Shown here: positions 1-6,864 of the stretch, piece after piece
Layout of the letters: each line of letters starts with the position of its first letter
Numbering within the stretch: the first letter of the stretch is position 1
Notes under the pieces: generated by a model
What the model saw: the letters and a program-made list of their open reading frames with translations, nothing else
Database searches by the model: none
Told to the model about the DNA's origin: nothing
Translations under genes and position numbers: made by a program
Source: Acidimicrobiales bacterium
GTDB lineage: Bacteria > Actinomycetota > Acidimicrobiia > Acidimicrobiales > SHLQ01
NCBI GenBank assembly: GCA_013002375.1
Contig: JABDJW010000208.1
Location: 1 to 10,895, forward strand
Length of the DNA stretch: 10,895 nt
Reading direction: 5' to 3'

Positions 1-1092
1 GCCCAACACGCCGCCCCAGCGGTGGGTGATCTGGACGTCACCGATCGCCGGCAACATCTCCGTCAGCGTGTCCCGCAGCAGGTTGTGCGACGGCAAGTGG
101 AGCTCGGTGGCCCGGTCGATCTTCGACCCGAAGCGATAGGGCACACCGCGACCACCGAAGGCCAGGCGGTCGTCGGCGGTGCGTTGGCCGTAGATCACCA
201 TGAAGCGATCGTCGGAGAACGTCGGTCGATCGGCCAGGCCGATGTCGTCGAATACCGATTGCGGGAGCGGCTCAGTCGCGACCATGAGCGAGTAGATCGG
301 TAGCAGCGTCCGGCGCTCGCCGGCGAGATCGCGGGTATAGGCCTCAGTGGCCCGCACGACGACGTCGGCCTTCACCGAGCCGACGTTGGTGCGAACAACC
401 GGTCCGGCCGGCGCCTGCTCGATGCCCTCGACCGTCGTGCTCTCCGCGATGGTGACTCCCATACGTTCGACCACATCGGCCAACCCGCGAGCGAGTCGCG
501 CCGGATGCAACGCGGCCGTCGCGGCGAAGTAGATGCCGCCTCGGACCCCCGTGCCATCGAGATACCGCCGAGCTTCATCCGGCTCGAGCAACCGGATCTC
601 GTCCTCGGTGAAGCCGTTCGAGCGTTCGTGGGCGATCTCGTCCCGTTGACGCTTCGCTTGTGGTGTGGTGCGAGCCAGGCGAATCCAGCCACCCTTGGCG
701 TAGTCACACTCGATCGATTCGGCTTCGGCCACCCGGCCGATTTCGTCGACGGCTTCGAACACGGCGCGAGCCTGCCGCAGTGCTTCCGAAGCCGACGACA
801 CCTTGGCGTAGCTCTCGAAGGAGCCGGCCAGGTCCCCGACCGCCCACCCGCCGTTGCGGCCCGAGGCGCCAAAACCGCAGTAGTGCTTCTCGAGCAGCAA
901 GATCCGAAGCGTGGGATCGGCCTTGGCCAGGTAGTACGCCGTCCAGAGGCCGCTGAAGCCACCGCCGACGATCGCGATGTCGACATCGACATCGCCGGTG
1001 ACCGCAGGCCGTCGGGTGATCGGCCCCATCTGGTCGATCCACAGTGCGCCCTGGTGGGCCGCTTCGACCGATGGGTGCACACGGGAGATCAT
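1..1092 (-). CDS. FAD-dependent amine/amino-acid oxidase (DAO family), 3' end cut off by the window
   Basis: Reading the minus strand from 1092 gives 364 uninterrupted codons to the window edge. The N-terminal part has a Rossmann FAD-binding motif GGGFSG at residues 43-48, an acidic residue ending strand 2 (E68), and the GASGRNGG motif at 75-82 typical of DAO-family flavoenzymes. Near the cut end are the family blocks GQRTADDR, AFGGRG and HRWGG. The closest named relatives I recall are PuuB-like gamma-glutamylputrescine oxidases (about 426 residues), so roughly 60-100 residues are missing. Such enzymes oxidise a C-N bond to an imine, then an aldehyde or keto acid plus ammonia and peroxide. 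The ATG is chosen because an in-frame TAG lies at 1104-1102, only a few codons upstream; a weak AGG sits 8 bases before it. The gene is divergent from the aminotransferase operon and probably shares its control region. Family is clear; substrate (polyamine, acyl-polyamine or amino acid) is inferred from the neighbours. Confidence 0.9.
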   Translation of the reverse strand, partial: MISRVHPSVEAAHQGALWIDQMGPITRRPAVTGDVDVDIAIVGGGFSGLWTAYYLAKADPTLRILLLEKHYCGFGASGRNGGWAVGDLAGSFESYAKVSSASEALRQARAVFEAVDEIGRVAEAESIECDYAKGGWIRLARTTPQAKRQRDEIAHERSNGFTEDEIRLLEPDEARRYLDGTGVRGGIYFAATAALHPARLARGLADVVERMGVTIAESTTVEGIEQAPAGPVVRTNVGSVKADVVVRATEAYTRDLAGERRTLLPIYSLMVATEPLPQSVFDDIGLADRPTFSDDRFMVIYGQRTADDRLAFGGRGVPYRFGSKIDRATELHLPSHNLLRDTLTEMLPAIGDVQITHRWGGVLG

Positions 1093-1245
1093 GGCCAAAA
1101 CCTAGCTCCCTCACCGCGATCACGGCGAAATCCGTTGCCCATTCGCATCATCACATCGAAATCAGTAGCATCAGCGCTACGTAGCTCGAGCGGTGTCAGG
1201 CACCACCAGCGCCGCGACCCGTACGCCCACGATCGGGGGATCGCC
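1093..1245. promoter_or_regulatory. Divergent intergenic control region between oxidase and catabolic/transport operon
   Basis: This 153-base gap lies between two genes transcribed away from each other, so it must hold promoters for both strands or be the leader for both. It is less GC-rich around 1141-1185 than the flanking genes. Visible elements are a TTGCCC resembling a -35 box at 1135-1140 without a well-spaced -10, a TAGCAT resembling a -10 box at 1166-1171, and a palindrome at 1165-1185 described separately. A GGGGGA Shine-Dalgarno sequence at 1235-1240 precedes the aminotransferase ATG by five bases. I cannot fix a transcription start from sequence alone. An Lrp-family regulator encoded in the operon is the natural candidate to bind here. 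Confidence 0.6.
1165..1185. promoter_or_regulatory. Candidate operator: palindrome GCTACGTAGC with an extra inverted half-site
   Basis: Bases 1176-1185 form a perfect 10-base palindrome, GCTACGTAGC. A third copy of the half-site, GTAGC, lies at 1165-1169, six bases before it, so GTAGC-N6-GCTAC is also an inverted repeat. Three half-sites in 21 bases in the middle of a divergent promoter region look like a regulator binding site. The Lrp/AsnC protein encoded at 4320-4766 is the local candidate, since this family often binds several phased half-sites. The link is inferred; the repeat could be chance or could belong to an unrelated regulator. Confidence 0.4.
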
Positions 1246-2496
1246 ATGGCCAACAACCGCACCACACCGGCGCTGTTACACCCGTTCGGCAAACCGGCCT
1301 CGAACGCCTATCACACGCTGGTTCGGGCCGAGGGCGTGCGAGTCTGGGACGACAAGGGCAACGAGTACATCGATGCTCTCGGCAGCCTCTGGTACTGCCA
1401 GGTCGGGTACGGCCGTCGCGAGATCATCGACGCCATCACCGACCAACTCACGCGGATGTCGACCTACAACACCTTTGCGCCATGGGCCAACGGCCCGGCC
1501 GAAGCCGCGGCCGAACGGATCTCCAGCCTGTCGCCCCTGGAGGGATCTCGGGTGTTTCTATGCTGCTCCGGTTCCGAATCGGTCGACACGGCAATCAAGC
1601 TGTCCCGCTTGGTGCATCAGTTGCGGGGTGATCACGATCGCCAAGTGGTCGTGCGCCGCACCCGCGGCTACCACGGCGTCAACGTGGGCGGCACGTCGGT
1701 ACAGGGCATCGCCTCGAATCGCGAAAACTGGGGGGACCTCCTCCCTCATGTTGTCGAGATCGATCCCGATGACATCGAATCAGCGGCTCGGCTGTTCGCC
1801 GAGGCTGGCGATCGCATCGCGGCGGTGATCTCCGAACCGCTGCAGGGTGCCGGCGGTGTCTACCCACCGACCGAGGGCTACCTCGAACGACTCCGCGACT
1901 TGTGCACCGCGCACGGCGCGCTGCTGGTCTTCGACGAGGTCATCACCGGGTTTGGCCGCACCGGCAACTGGTTCGCGAGCCAAACCTATGGCGTCACCCC
2001 GGATCTCATCACCTTCGCCAAGGGAGTCACGAGCGGGTACCAGCCGATGGGCGGCGTCATTGTTACGCGAGCGGTCTGCGACGAGCTCGAAGCCGATCCG
2101 GACTTCATCCTGCGCCACGGCTACACCTACAGCGGACACCCGGCCGCCGCGGCCGCCGCGTTGGCCAACATCGACATCATCGACAACGACGGCCTGATCG
2201 AGCGGGCCAAGCACGTCGGCGAGCGCCTGTCAGCCGGCCTCCACGCGATGGCTGCCGACGGCACCCTCCGCGACGTTCGCGGGGTCGGCGCAGTCTGGAC
2301 GGGCCAACTGCCCGAGACCTACAGCGACGCTCGGGCCATCGAAGTCCGCGACACCATGACCACGAACGGCGTCATCTGTCGGGCGGCCGGCACCAACATG
2401 GTTTTCTGCCCACCGCTCGTCATCGAAGACTCCGACATCGATCGCTGCGTCGATGTTCTCGCCGAAGCCATCCGCCTGGTGCCGGGCGATCACTAG
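1246..2496 (+). CDS. Class III PLP-dependent aminotransferase (omega-amine/diamine type)
   Basis: The 416-residue protein has the usual length for class III (subgroup II) aminotransferases. Recognisable blocks are the phosphate-binding CSGSES near residue 105, a YHG just after residue 140, SEPLQGAGG near 195, FDEVITGFGRTG with the cofactor-pyridine aspartate D230, and FAKGVTSG with the Schiff-base lysine K259, followed by TYSGHP. Family members move an amino group from an omega-amino donor such as putrescine, a diamine, GABA or beta-alanine to a keto acid; the exact donor cannot be read from the sequence. ATG 1246 is preferred because GGGGGA lies five bases upstream and homology begins there, although the frame stays open much farther upstream as an antisense shadow of the oxidase. 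It is the first gene of the plus-strand operon and is cytoplasmic. In this setting it probably removes a terminal amino group from the imported compound or a breakdown product. Confidence 0.93.
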   Translation: MANNRTTPALLHPFGKPASNAYHTLVRAEGVRVWDDKGNEYIDALGSLWYCQVGYGRREIIDAITDQLTRMSTYNTFAPWANGPAEAAAERISSLSPLEGSRVFLCCSGSESVDTAIKLSRLVHQLRGDHDRQVVVRRTRGYHGVNVGGTSVQGIASNRENWGDLLPHVVEIDPDDIESAARLFAEAGDRIAAVISEPLQGAGGVYPPTEGYLERLRDLCTAHGALLVFDEVITGFGRTGNWFASQTYGVTPDLITFAKGVTSGYQPMGGVIVTRAVCDELEADPDFILRHGYTYSGHPAAAAAALANIDIIDNDGLIERAKHVGERLSAGLHAMAADGTLRDVRGVGAVWTGQLPETYSDARAIEVRDTMTTNGVICRAAGTNMVFCPPLVIEDSDIDRCVDVLAEAIRLVPGDH

Positions 2497-2525
2497 CCGG
2501 ACCAACCTCGAAGAATCGAGACCGC

Positions 2526-3629
2526 ATGCAACGTCCCCCCATCCGAATCCTGGATGCCGCCGGCAGCCCCGGTGACATCGGCCGAGCCCACGGCACTGCC
2601 TATGCCGACGAGATTCGGCGCTATACCGACGAACGGGTGACCCTGGTGGCCTCGGGGCTGTGGAGCGGCGGCCCGATCGGCGAAGCCGACGTGCTCGCGA
2701 TCGCCGAGTCGATGCTCCCAGCCCATGAAACCTTCGACGCCGATCTCCACGCGGAGATGCTGGCCATGGCCGAAGCTGCCGGCATCTCCCCGGCCGAGGC
2801 CGTGGTCGTTGGCGGGTTCACCGACTTCGTCGACACCGTCCGCGCGGTGGTTGGCGGCGACATGCCGCTCTCTGTCGTCGAGGACGATTGCACCGCGATG
2901 ATCGTCCCCGATGCACGCGCCGAGGGCCGTGGATTGTTCGGTCAGACGTGGGACATGCACGACACGGCCACCGATCACGTCTTGCTGCTCCGAGTCCAAC
3001 CGACCGACGCTCCCGCCGCGCTCGTGTTCACCACGACCGGGTGCGTAGGCCAGATGGGCATGAATGCTGCGGGCGTCTGTGTCGGCATCAACAATCTCGT
3101 CGGCCTCGATGGCACCACCGGCGTGGCCTGGACCTCCGTCGTCCGCGGCATGCTCAAGGCATCGACCGCCGACGAAGCACTGAAGATACTTCTCGACGCC
3201 GATCTGGCCGGTGCCCACAACTTCCTCATCTTCGACAAGCACGGCAGTGGCCACAACATCGAAGCCATGCCCTCGGTGCGAGCGGTCACCAGCCTCGCCA
3301 ATCAACCGATCGTGCACACCAATCACACCTTCGACCCCGGAGCCACCGCCGTCCAAGCCGACAAGGACGCCGGCCTGATGGCCAGCTCCGATGCCCGTCA
3401 CGCCCGGGCAACTGAACTACTGGCCGATGGCCCGATCGATGCGGAGCGGCTGATGGAGATCACCCGCGACCCCGAAGCGATCTGCCAGGTGGCGAGCGAT
3501 CCGTATCACATCGAATCGAGCGGTGCGGCCGTGATGCGACCGAGCACCGGCGACTTCTGGGCGTGCTGGGGGCGCCCGACCGACAACGACTACCAGCACA
3601 TCCCGTTCCCCGACGCCGCCCATGGCTGA
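2526..3629 (+). CDS. C45-family Ntn hydrolase / acyltransferase (penicillin acyltransferase-like)
   Basis: The 367-residue protein has the layout of the acyl-CoA:6-aminopenicillanate acyltransferase (AAT) / peptidase C45 family. After an alpha-like N-terminal part comes DDCTAM with the predicted nucleophile C122, then GQTWD (139-143), NAAGVCVGINNL (180-191), HTNH (264-267) and an SSDARHAR block in the C-terminal part. In this family the precursor cuts itself just before the cysteine, which becomes the N-terminal nucleophile. Here that cut would fall between D121 and C122, leaving parts of about 121 and 246 residues. Family members cleave or transfer acyl groups on amides. No signal peptide is visible, so it is likely cytoplasmic. 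The gene begins 29 bases after the aminotransferase and overlaps the GNAT gene by 8 bases. Being placed between an aminotransferase and an acetyltransferase suggests removal of an N-acyl group from a pathway intermediate; the substrate is unknown. Confidence 0.88.
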   Translation: MQRPPIRILDAAGSPGDIGRAHGTAYADEIRRYTDERVTLVASGLWSGGPIGEADVLAIAESMLPAHETFDADLHAEMLAMAEAAGISPAEAVVVGGFTDFVDTVRAVVGGDMPLSVVEDDCTAMIVPDARAEGRGLFGQTWDMHDTATDHVLLLRVQPTDAPAALVFTTTGCVGQMGMNAAGVCVGINNLVGLDGTTGVAWTSVVRGMLKASTADEALKILLDADLAGAHNFLIFDKHGSGHNIEAMPSVRAVTSLANQPIVHTNHTFDPGATAVQADKDAGLMASSDARHARATELLADGPIDAERLMEITRDPEAICQVASDPYHIESSGAAVMRPSTGDFWACWGRPTDNDYQHIPFPDAAHG

Positions 3630-4323
3630 TTCCGCGTTCGCACCCGATGACACGATGTCCGCTGACGTCGTGGCGGTCGGCCCGCGATCGGGTCTGCAGT
3701 ACGTGCGGATCACGCCCGAGATGGGCAAGGAGCTCGAAGCTCTGGAACTCGCGTCCTTCCCGACCGCCGCCCCGGCCGATCTCTACGACGAGGCCGAACT
3801 GATCAGCCTGGCCAACGAGTTTCCCGAAGGTTCGGTGGTCGGATTCGACGGCGCCGGCCGCGACACGCCAGTCGCCGCGGGCCTGGGTGTCCGCACCCAT
3901 TTCGACTTCGATCATCCGCAACACAACCTCAAGGACTTCTTCGCCGACAGCGAAACCGAATCGGGCGACGATCCCACCGGCCCCTGGTACTACGGCACCG
4001 ACATCGTGGTGCGCCCCGAATACCGCCGCCGCGGCATCGGCGGCGAGCTCTACGACCTCCGCAAGGAGATCTGCCGCGAGCTCAACCTGGCCGGCATCAT
4101 CGCCGGCGGGGTCATACCCGGTTTCGCCGACCACAAGCACGAGATGAGCGCCGACGACTACATCGCCGAAGTCCGCGCCGGCCGGTTCTACGACCGCACC
4201 CTCACCTTTCAGCTCGAAAACGGCTTCGAGGCACCCTGCGCGCTCGCCAACTACATGGCCGACCCCGAGGTCGACGACTACGCCGCCCTGATCGTGTGGC
4301 ACAACGCGGACTATCGACCATGA
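3622..4323 (+). CDS. GNAT-family N-acetyltransferase, stand-alone form of the domain found fused to nitrilase-type hydrolases
   Basis: The 233-residue protein has the GNAT acetyl-CoA loop RRRGIGG at residues 135-141, preceded by a YYGTDIVVRPEYR strand and followed by an amphipathic helix. The later blocks IIAGGVIPGF, MSADDYI, RFYDRTLTFQ and NGFEAP closely resemble, from memory, the N-terminal half of bifunctional GNAT/carbon-nitrogen hydrolase proteins such as Bacillus YhcX. Here no nitrilase domain follows: the stop comes right after the GNAT domain. It presumably transfers an acetyl or other acyl group from CoA to an amine; the acceptor is unknown, and the context suggests a diamine, polyamine or guanidino compound. 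The ATG lies inside the end of the C45 gene (8-base overlap) with no clear Shine-Dalgarno sequence, so translation is probably coupled. The stop overlaps the Lrp start as ATGA. Family is sure, specific role is inferred. Confidence 0.88.
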   Translation: MADSAFAPDDTMSADVVAVGPRSGLQYVRITPEMGKELEALELASFPTAAPADLYDEAELISLANEFPEGSVVGFDGAGRDTPVAAGLGVRTHFDFDHPQHNLKDFFADSETESGDDPTGPWYYGTDIVVRPEYRRRGIGGELYDLRKEICRELNLAGIIAGGVIPGFADHKHEMSADDYIAEVRAGRFYDRTLTFQLENGFEAPCALANYMADPEVDDYAALIVWHNADYRP

Positions 4324-4766
4324 GCACAATCGACGACACCGACCGCGAGATCATTCGTCACCTGCAGGCCGACGGCCGCATGCCGTACTCGCAGCTCGGT
4401 CCTCTGGTCGGGCTCAGCGATGCTGCCGCCCGGCAGCGGGTCAACCGACTCACCGCCGAAGGGGTCATCGACATCGTCGCGGTGACCGACCCGGTGAAAC
4501 TAGGCCTCGGGTTCCAAGCGCTCCTCGGCATCAGCGTTGCCGATGACGCTCGCAAGATCGCCATCGAACTCGGGGCCTTGCCCGATTGCGTCTACGTGGT
4601 CATGACGGCCGGCAGATACGACCTCATCGTCGAGGTCGTATGCCAGGACACCCCCGCGTTCGTCGGACTGTCGAACTCGATCCGCACGATGGACGGCATC
4701 GAGACCGTCGATCTCATGCCCTATCTCGGCATCACCAAGCAGACCTACGACTGGGGAGTTGGATGA
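4320..4766 (+). CDS. Lrp/AsnC-family transcriptional regulator
   Basis: This 148-residue protein begins IDDTDREIIRHLQADGR, the standard Lrp/AsnC opening. A winged helix-turn-helix covers roughly residues 3-60, with recognition-helix region SDAAARQRVNRL. It is followed by an alpha-beta RAM ligand-binding domain (about 65-145), containing GRYDLIVEV and ending MPYLGITKQTY. Such proteins form dimers or octamers and sense amino acids or related compounds. ATG 4320 overlaps the GNAT stop as ATGA; a GTG start at 4296 would add eight residues that do not fit the family. It is embedded in the operon, so it likely controls this operon and the divergent oxidase gene, with the palindrome at 1165-1185 as a candidate site. 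The effector is probably the imported amine or a product of its breakdown; that is inference. Confidence 0.93.
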   Translation: MSTIDDTDREIIRHLQADGRMPYSQLGPLVGLSDAAARQRVNRLTAEGVIDIVAVTDPVKLGLGFQALLGISVADDARKIAIELGALPDCVYVVMTAGRYDLIVEVVCQDTPAFVGLSNSIRTMDGIETVDLMPYLGITKQTYDWGVG

Positions 4767-5743
4767 CCAAACGAGAGAAGCTCGAGGGCGACCAAGCCTT
4801 CCGCAGCCCTCAACTCGCCGGTCGCGATCTCGAGATGACCTTCGGTGGTGCGGTCTCGTTTCTGCGCCGCAACTACACCCGCAATCTCGATGTTGCCGAC
4901 ATCGTCGTGTCCGGCATCCCGTTCGACATGGCGACCTCGAACCGACCCGGCGCCCGGTTCGGCCCCCGCGCCATCCGCGCCGCGTCGGTCGGACTGGCCG
5001 AGCTCGACGCCTACCCCTGGGGCTTCGACCCGTTCGACCATGTCGGCGTGGCCGACTACGGCGATTGCTTCATCGACTACGGCCACCCCGAAGAAGCCCC
5101 GGCCCGGATCGAATCGCACGCCGACACCATCATCGCCAGCGACACGATGATGGTCTCGCTCGGTGGCGATCACTACGTCACCTATCCCCTCCTCAAAGCC
5201 CACGCCAAGAAGTTCGGCCCGCTGGCCCTGATCCATTTCGACGCCCATTGCGACACGTGGGACGACGACGGCAGCCGGATGGACCACGGTTCGATGTTCC
5301 TCCGGGCCCTGCAGGAGGGCATCATCGACCCGAGCCGATCGGTGCAGATCGGGCTTCGAACCTACAACAGCAGTGAGCACGGATTCACTATTCTCGGGGC
5401 ACCCTGGGTCCATCGCGAGGGCGTCCCGGCCGTGCTCGAGGTCATCGCCGACGTGGTCGGTGACAGCGCCGCCTACCTCACCTTCGACGTCGACTGTCTC
5501 GACCCCGCGTTCGCCCCCGGCACCGGCACCCCGGTGTCGGGCGGCCTCACGACCGCCCAGGGTCTCGAAGCAATTCGAGGGCTCACCGATATCAATGTCG
5601 TCGGTATGGATGTCGTCGAAGTTGCGCCGCCTTACGACGTCAGCGAGATTACCGCTCTGGCCGCGGCCACGATCGCCCATGACTTCATCTGCGTCCAAGC
5701 GGTGAAGGCCGGCGCCAAACCCCAGCCGTACGGACGCCCATGA
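4763..5743 (+). CDS. speB: Agmatinase-family ureohydrolase (agmatinase or other guanidino-acid hydrolase)
   Basis: The 326-residue protein carries the full binuclear manganese site of the arginase/agmatinase fold: H137 in GGDHYVTYP, D160/H162/D164 in FDAHCDTWDD, and D242/D244 in FDVDCLDPAFAPG. Family members hydrolyse a guanidino group to urea and an amine: agmatine to putrescine, guanidinobutyrate to GABA, or guanidinopropionate to beta-alanine. Residues outside the metal site decide the substrate and I cannot separate these options here. The length is slightly above SpeB (about 306), with about 20 extra N-terminal residues. The start codon overlaps the Lrp stop as ATGA and has GGGGAG at 4753-4758. 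Its place directly before a polyamine-type transporter suggests that the transporter brings in its substrate or a close relative. The symbol is given for family only; confidence in the family is high, in agmatine as substrate moderate. Confidence 0.88.
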   Translation: MTKREKLEGDQAFRSPQLAGRDLEMTFGGAVSFLRRNYTRNLDVADIVVSGIPFDMATSNRPGARFGPRAIRAASVGLAELDAYPWGFDPFDHVGVADYGDCFIDYGHPEEAPARIESHADTIIASDTMMVSLGGDHYVTYPLLKAHAKKFGPLALIHFDAHCDTWDDDGSRMDHGSMFLRALQEGIIDPSRSVQIGLRTYNSSEHGFTILGAPWVHREGVPAVLEVIADVVGDSAAYLTFDVDCLDPAFAPGTGTPVSGGLTTAQGLEAIRGLTDINVVGMDVVEVAPPYDVSEITALAAATIAHDFICVQAVKAGAKPQPYGRP

Positions 5744-6864
5744 CCAACCCTCCGCCAACCGACTGGACAGCCACTTCGCCCCCCGTGGACGACGCGGCGA
5801 TCGCCGTCAACCTGACCGGCATCACCAAGCGGTTCGGCGACGTCACTGCCGTCAACGACATCGATCTCCAGATCGCCGATGGCGAGTTCTTTGCGATGCT
5901 GGGCCCCTCGGGCTGCGGAAAGACGACGACGCTTCGGATGATCGCCGGCCTCGAGTTCCCGACCGAAGGAAGCCTGCAGATTTTCGGCGTGGAGGTCGGC
6001 ACCCAACCGCCGAACAAGCGCCCCGTGAACACCGTTTTCCAGAACTACGCGCTGTTCCCCCACCTGACCGTGCGCGACAACGTGAGCTTTGGCCTGAGGA
6101 TGCAGGGCACGAACAAGCGCGAAGCGGCCCGTCGCGCCGATGAACTGATCGAGCTCGTTCAACTGAGCGGCATGGAGAAGCGCAAGCCCGCGCAACTCTC
6201 CGGCGGCCAACAGCAGCGCGTCGCGCTGGCCCGCGCCTTGGTGAACGAGCCCCAGGTCCTCCTGCTCGACGAACCGCTCGGCGCCCTCGACCTCAAGCTT
6301 CGCCAGGAGATGCAGACCGAACTCAAGTCGCTGCAGCGCGACCTCGGCGTGAGCTTCGTCTTCGTCACCCACGATCAAGAAGAAGCGCTGACGATGAGCG
6401 ACCGCATCGCGGTCATGCACGAGGGCAACCTGCTTCAGGTCGGTCGAGCCGAAGATCTCTACGAGCGGCCGGAGAGCCGGTTCGTCGCGGACTTCATCGG
6501 CCAGACCAACCTCATCGATGCCACCGTGGCTGACGCCGACATGATCGTGCTGACGAACGGCACCAAGGTCAAGGCACCAAACCCCCACCCGGCCGGCACC
6601 AGCGTGGCGATGAGTCTCCGGCCCGAATCGATCGAGATCGGGCGACCCGGCACCGTGCCGACCGAGTACGAACCCACCAGCCTGCCCGGCGTCGTGAAGT
6701 CGGTGACGTACCTCGGCCATGCGTTGGTGTACGACGTCGGCGTCGACTGGATCGACCTCGAAGTCCGCACCGAGAACGTGCCCGCCGAGCAGCGGTTCAC
6801 CGTCGGCGACGACGTCGCGATCTGGTGGGATCGCCACGCCGACTGGGTAGTGCCGAACGAATGA
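5740..6864 (+). CDS. potA: Polyamine-type ABC transporter ATPase (PotA-like)
   Basis: The 374-residue cytoplasmic ATPase powers the importer formed with the next three genes. It has every ABC motif: Walker A GPSGCGKTT (55-63), Q-loop glutamine Q101 in FQNYALFPH, signature LSGGQQQR (153-160), Walker B with D177 and E178 in LLLDEPLGALD, and the switch histidine H211 in VTHDQEEA. The C-terminal 110 or so residues match the TOBE-type domain of PotA/CysA-like subunits. FQNYALFPH and RIAVMHEGNLLQVG are common in spermidine/putrescine ATPases. The N-terminus has about 25 low-complexity residues before the ABC fold. It starts in the stop codon of the agmatinase gene (ATGA) and has no strong Shine-Dalgarno of its own, suggesting coupled translation. 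Substrate class is inferred from the whole four-gene set. Confidence 0.93.
   Translation: MTNPPPTDWTATSPPVDDAAIAVNLTGITKRFGDVTAVNDIDLQIADGEFFAMLGPSGCGKTTTLRMIAGLEFPTEGSLQIFGVEVGTQPPNKRPVNTVFQNYALFPHLTVRDNVSFGLRMQGTNKREAARRADELIELVQLSGMEKRKPAQLSGGQQQRVALARALVNEPQVLLLDEPLGALDLKLRQEMQTELKSLQRDLGVSFVFVTHDQEEALTMSDRIAVMHEGNLLQVGRAEDLYERPESRFVADFIGQTNLIDATVADADMIVLTNGTKVKAPNPHPAGTSVAMSLRPESIEIGRPGTVPTEYEPTSLPGVVKSVTYLGHALVYDVGVDWIDLEVRTENVPAEQRFTVGDDVAIWWDRHADWVVPNE

Noticed and set aside
1135..1171. TTGCCC ... TAGCAT as a sigma-70-type promoter
   Set aside because: The spacing between the two boxes is about 25 bases, too long for a standard promoter; noted only as loose elements of the control region.
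1230..1243. CGATC-GGGG-GATCG inverted repeat around the aminotransferase ribosome binding site
   Set aside because: Only five pairs, and GATCG-type words are very common throughout this window, so chance is a sufficient explanation.
505..1245. Upstream extension of the aminotransferase frame to a 663-residue protein
   Set aside because: This part is antisense to the oxidase gene, shows no aminotransferase homology, and a good ribosome binding site precedes ATG 1246.
2507..2520. CTCGA-AGAA-TCGAG mini-hairpin before the C45 gene
   Set aside because: Five weak pairs in a 29-base spacer, no U-run; too short to call a regulatory element.
1902..2525. Upstream extension of the C45 hydrolase frame into the aminotransferase gene
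   Set aside because: Arg/His-rich out-of-frame translation of the aminotransferase; the family fold begins after ATG 2526.
4745..5758. Minus-strand frame of 337 codons opposite the agmatinase-family gene
   Set aside because: Shadow frame; the plus strand carries the intact metal-binding motifs.
5632..6837. Long minus-strand frame (401 codons) opposite the ATPase gene
   Set aside because: Antisense shadow of a gene with all ABC motifs; composition is His/Asp/Val-rich as expected from a GC-biased complement.
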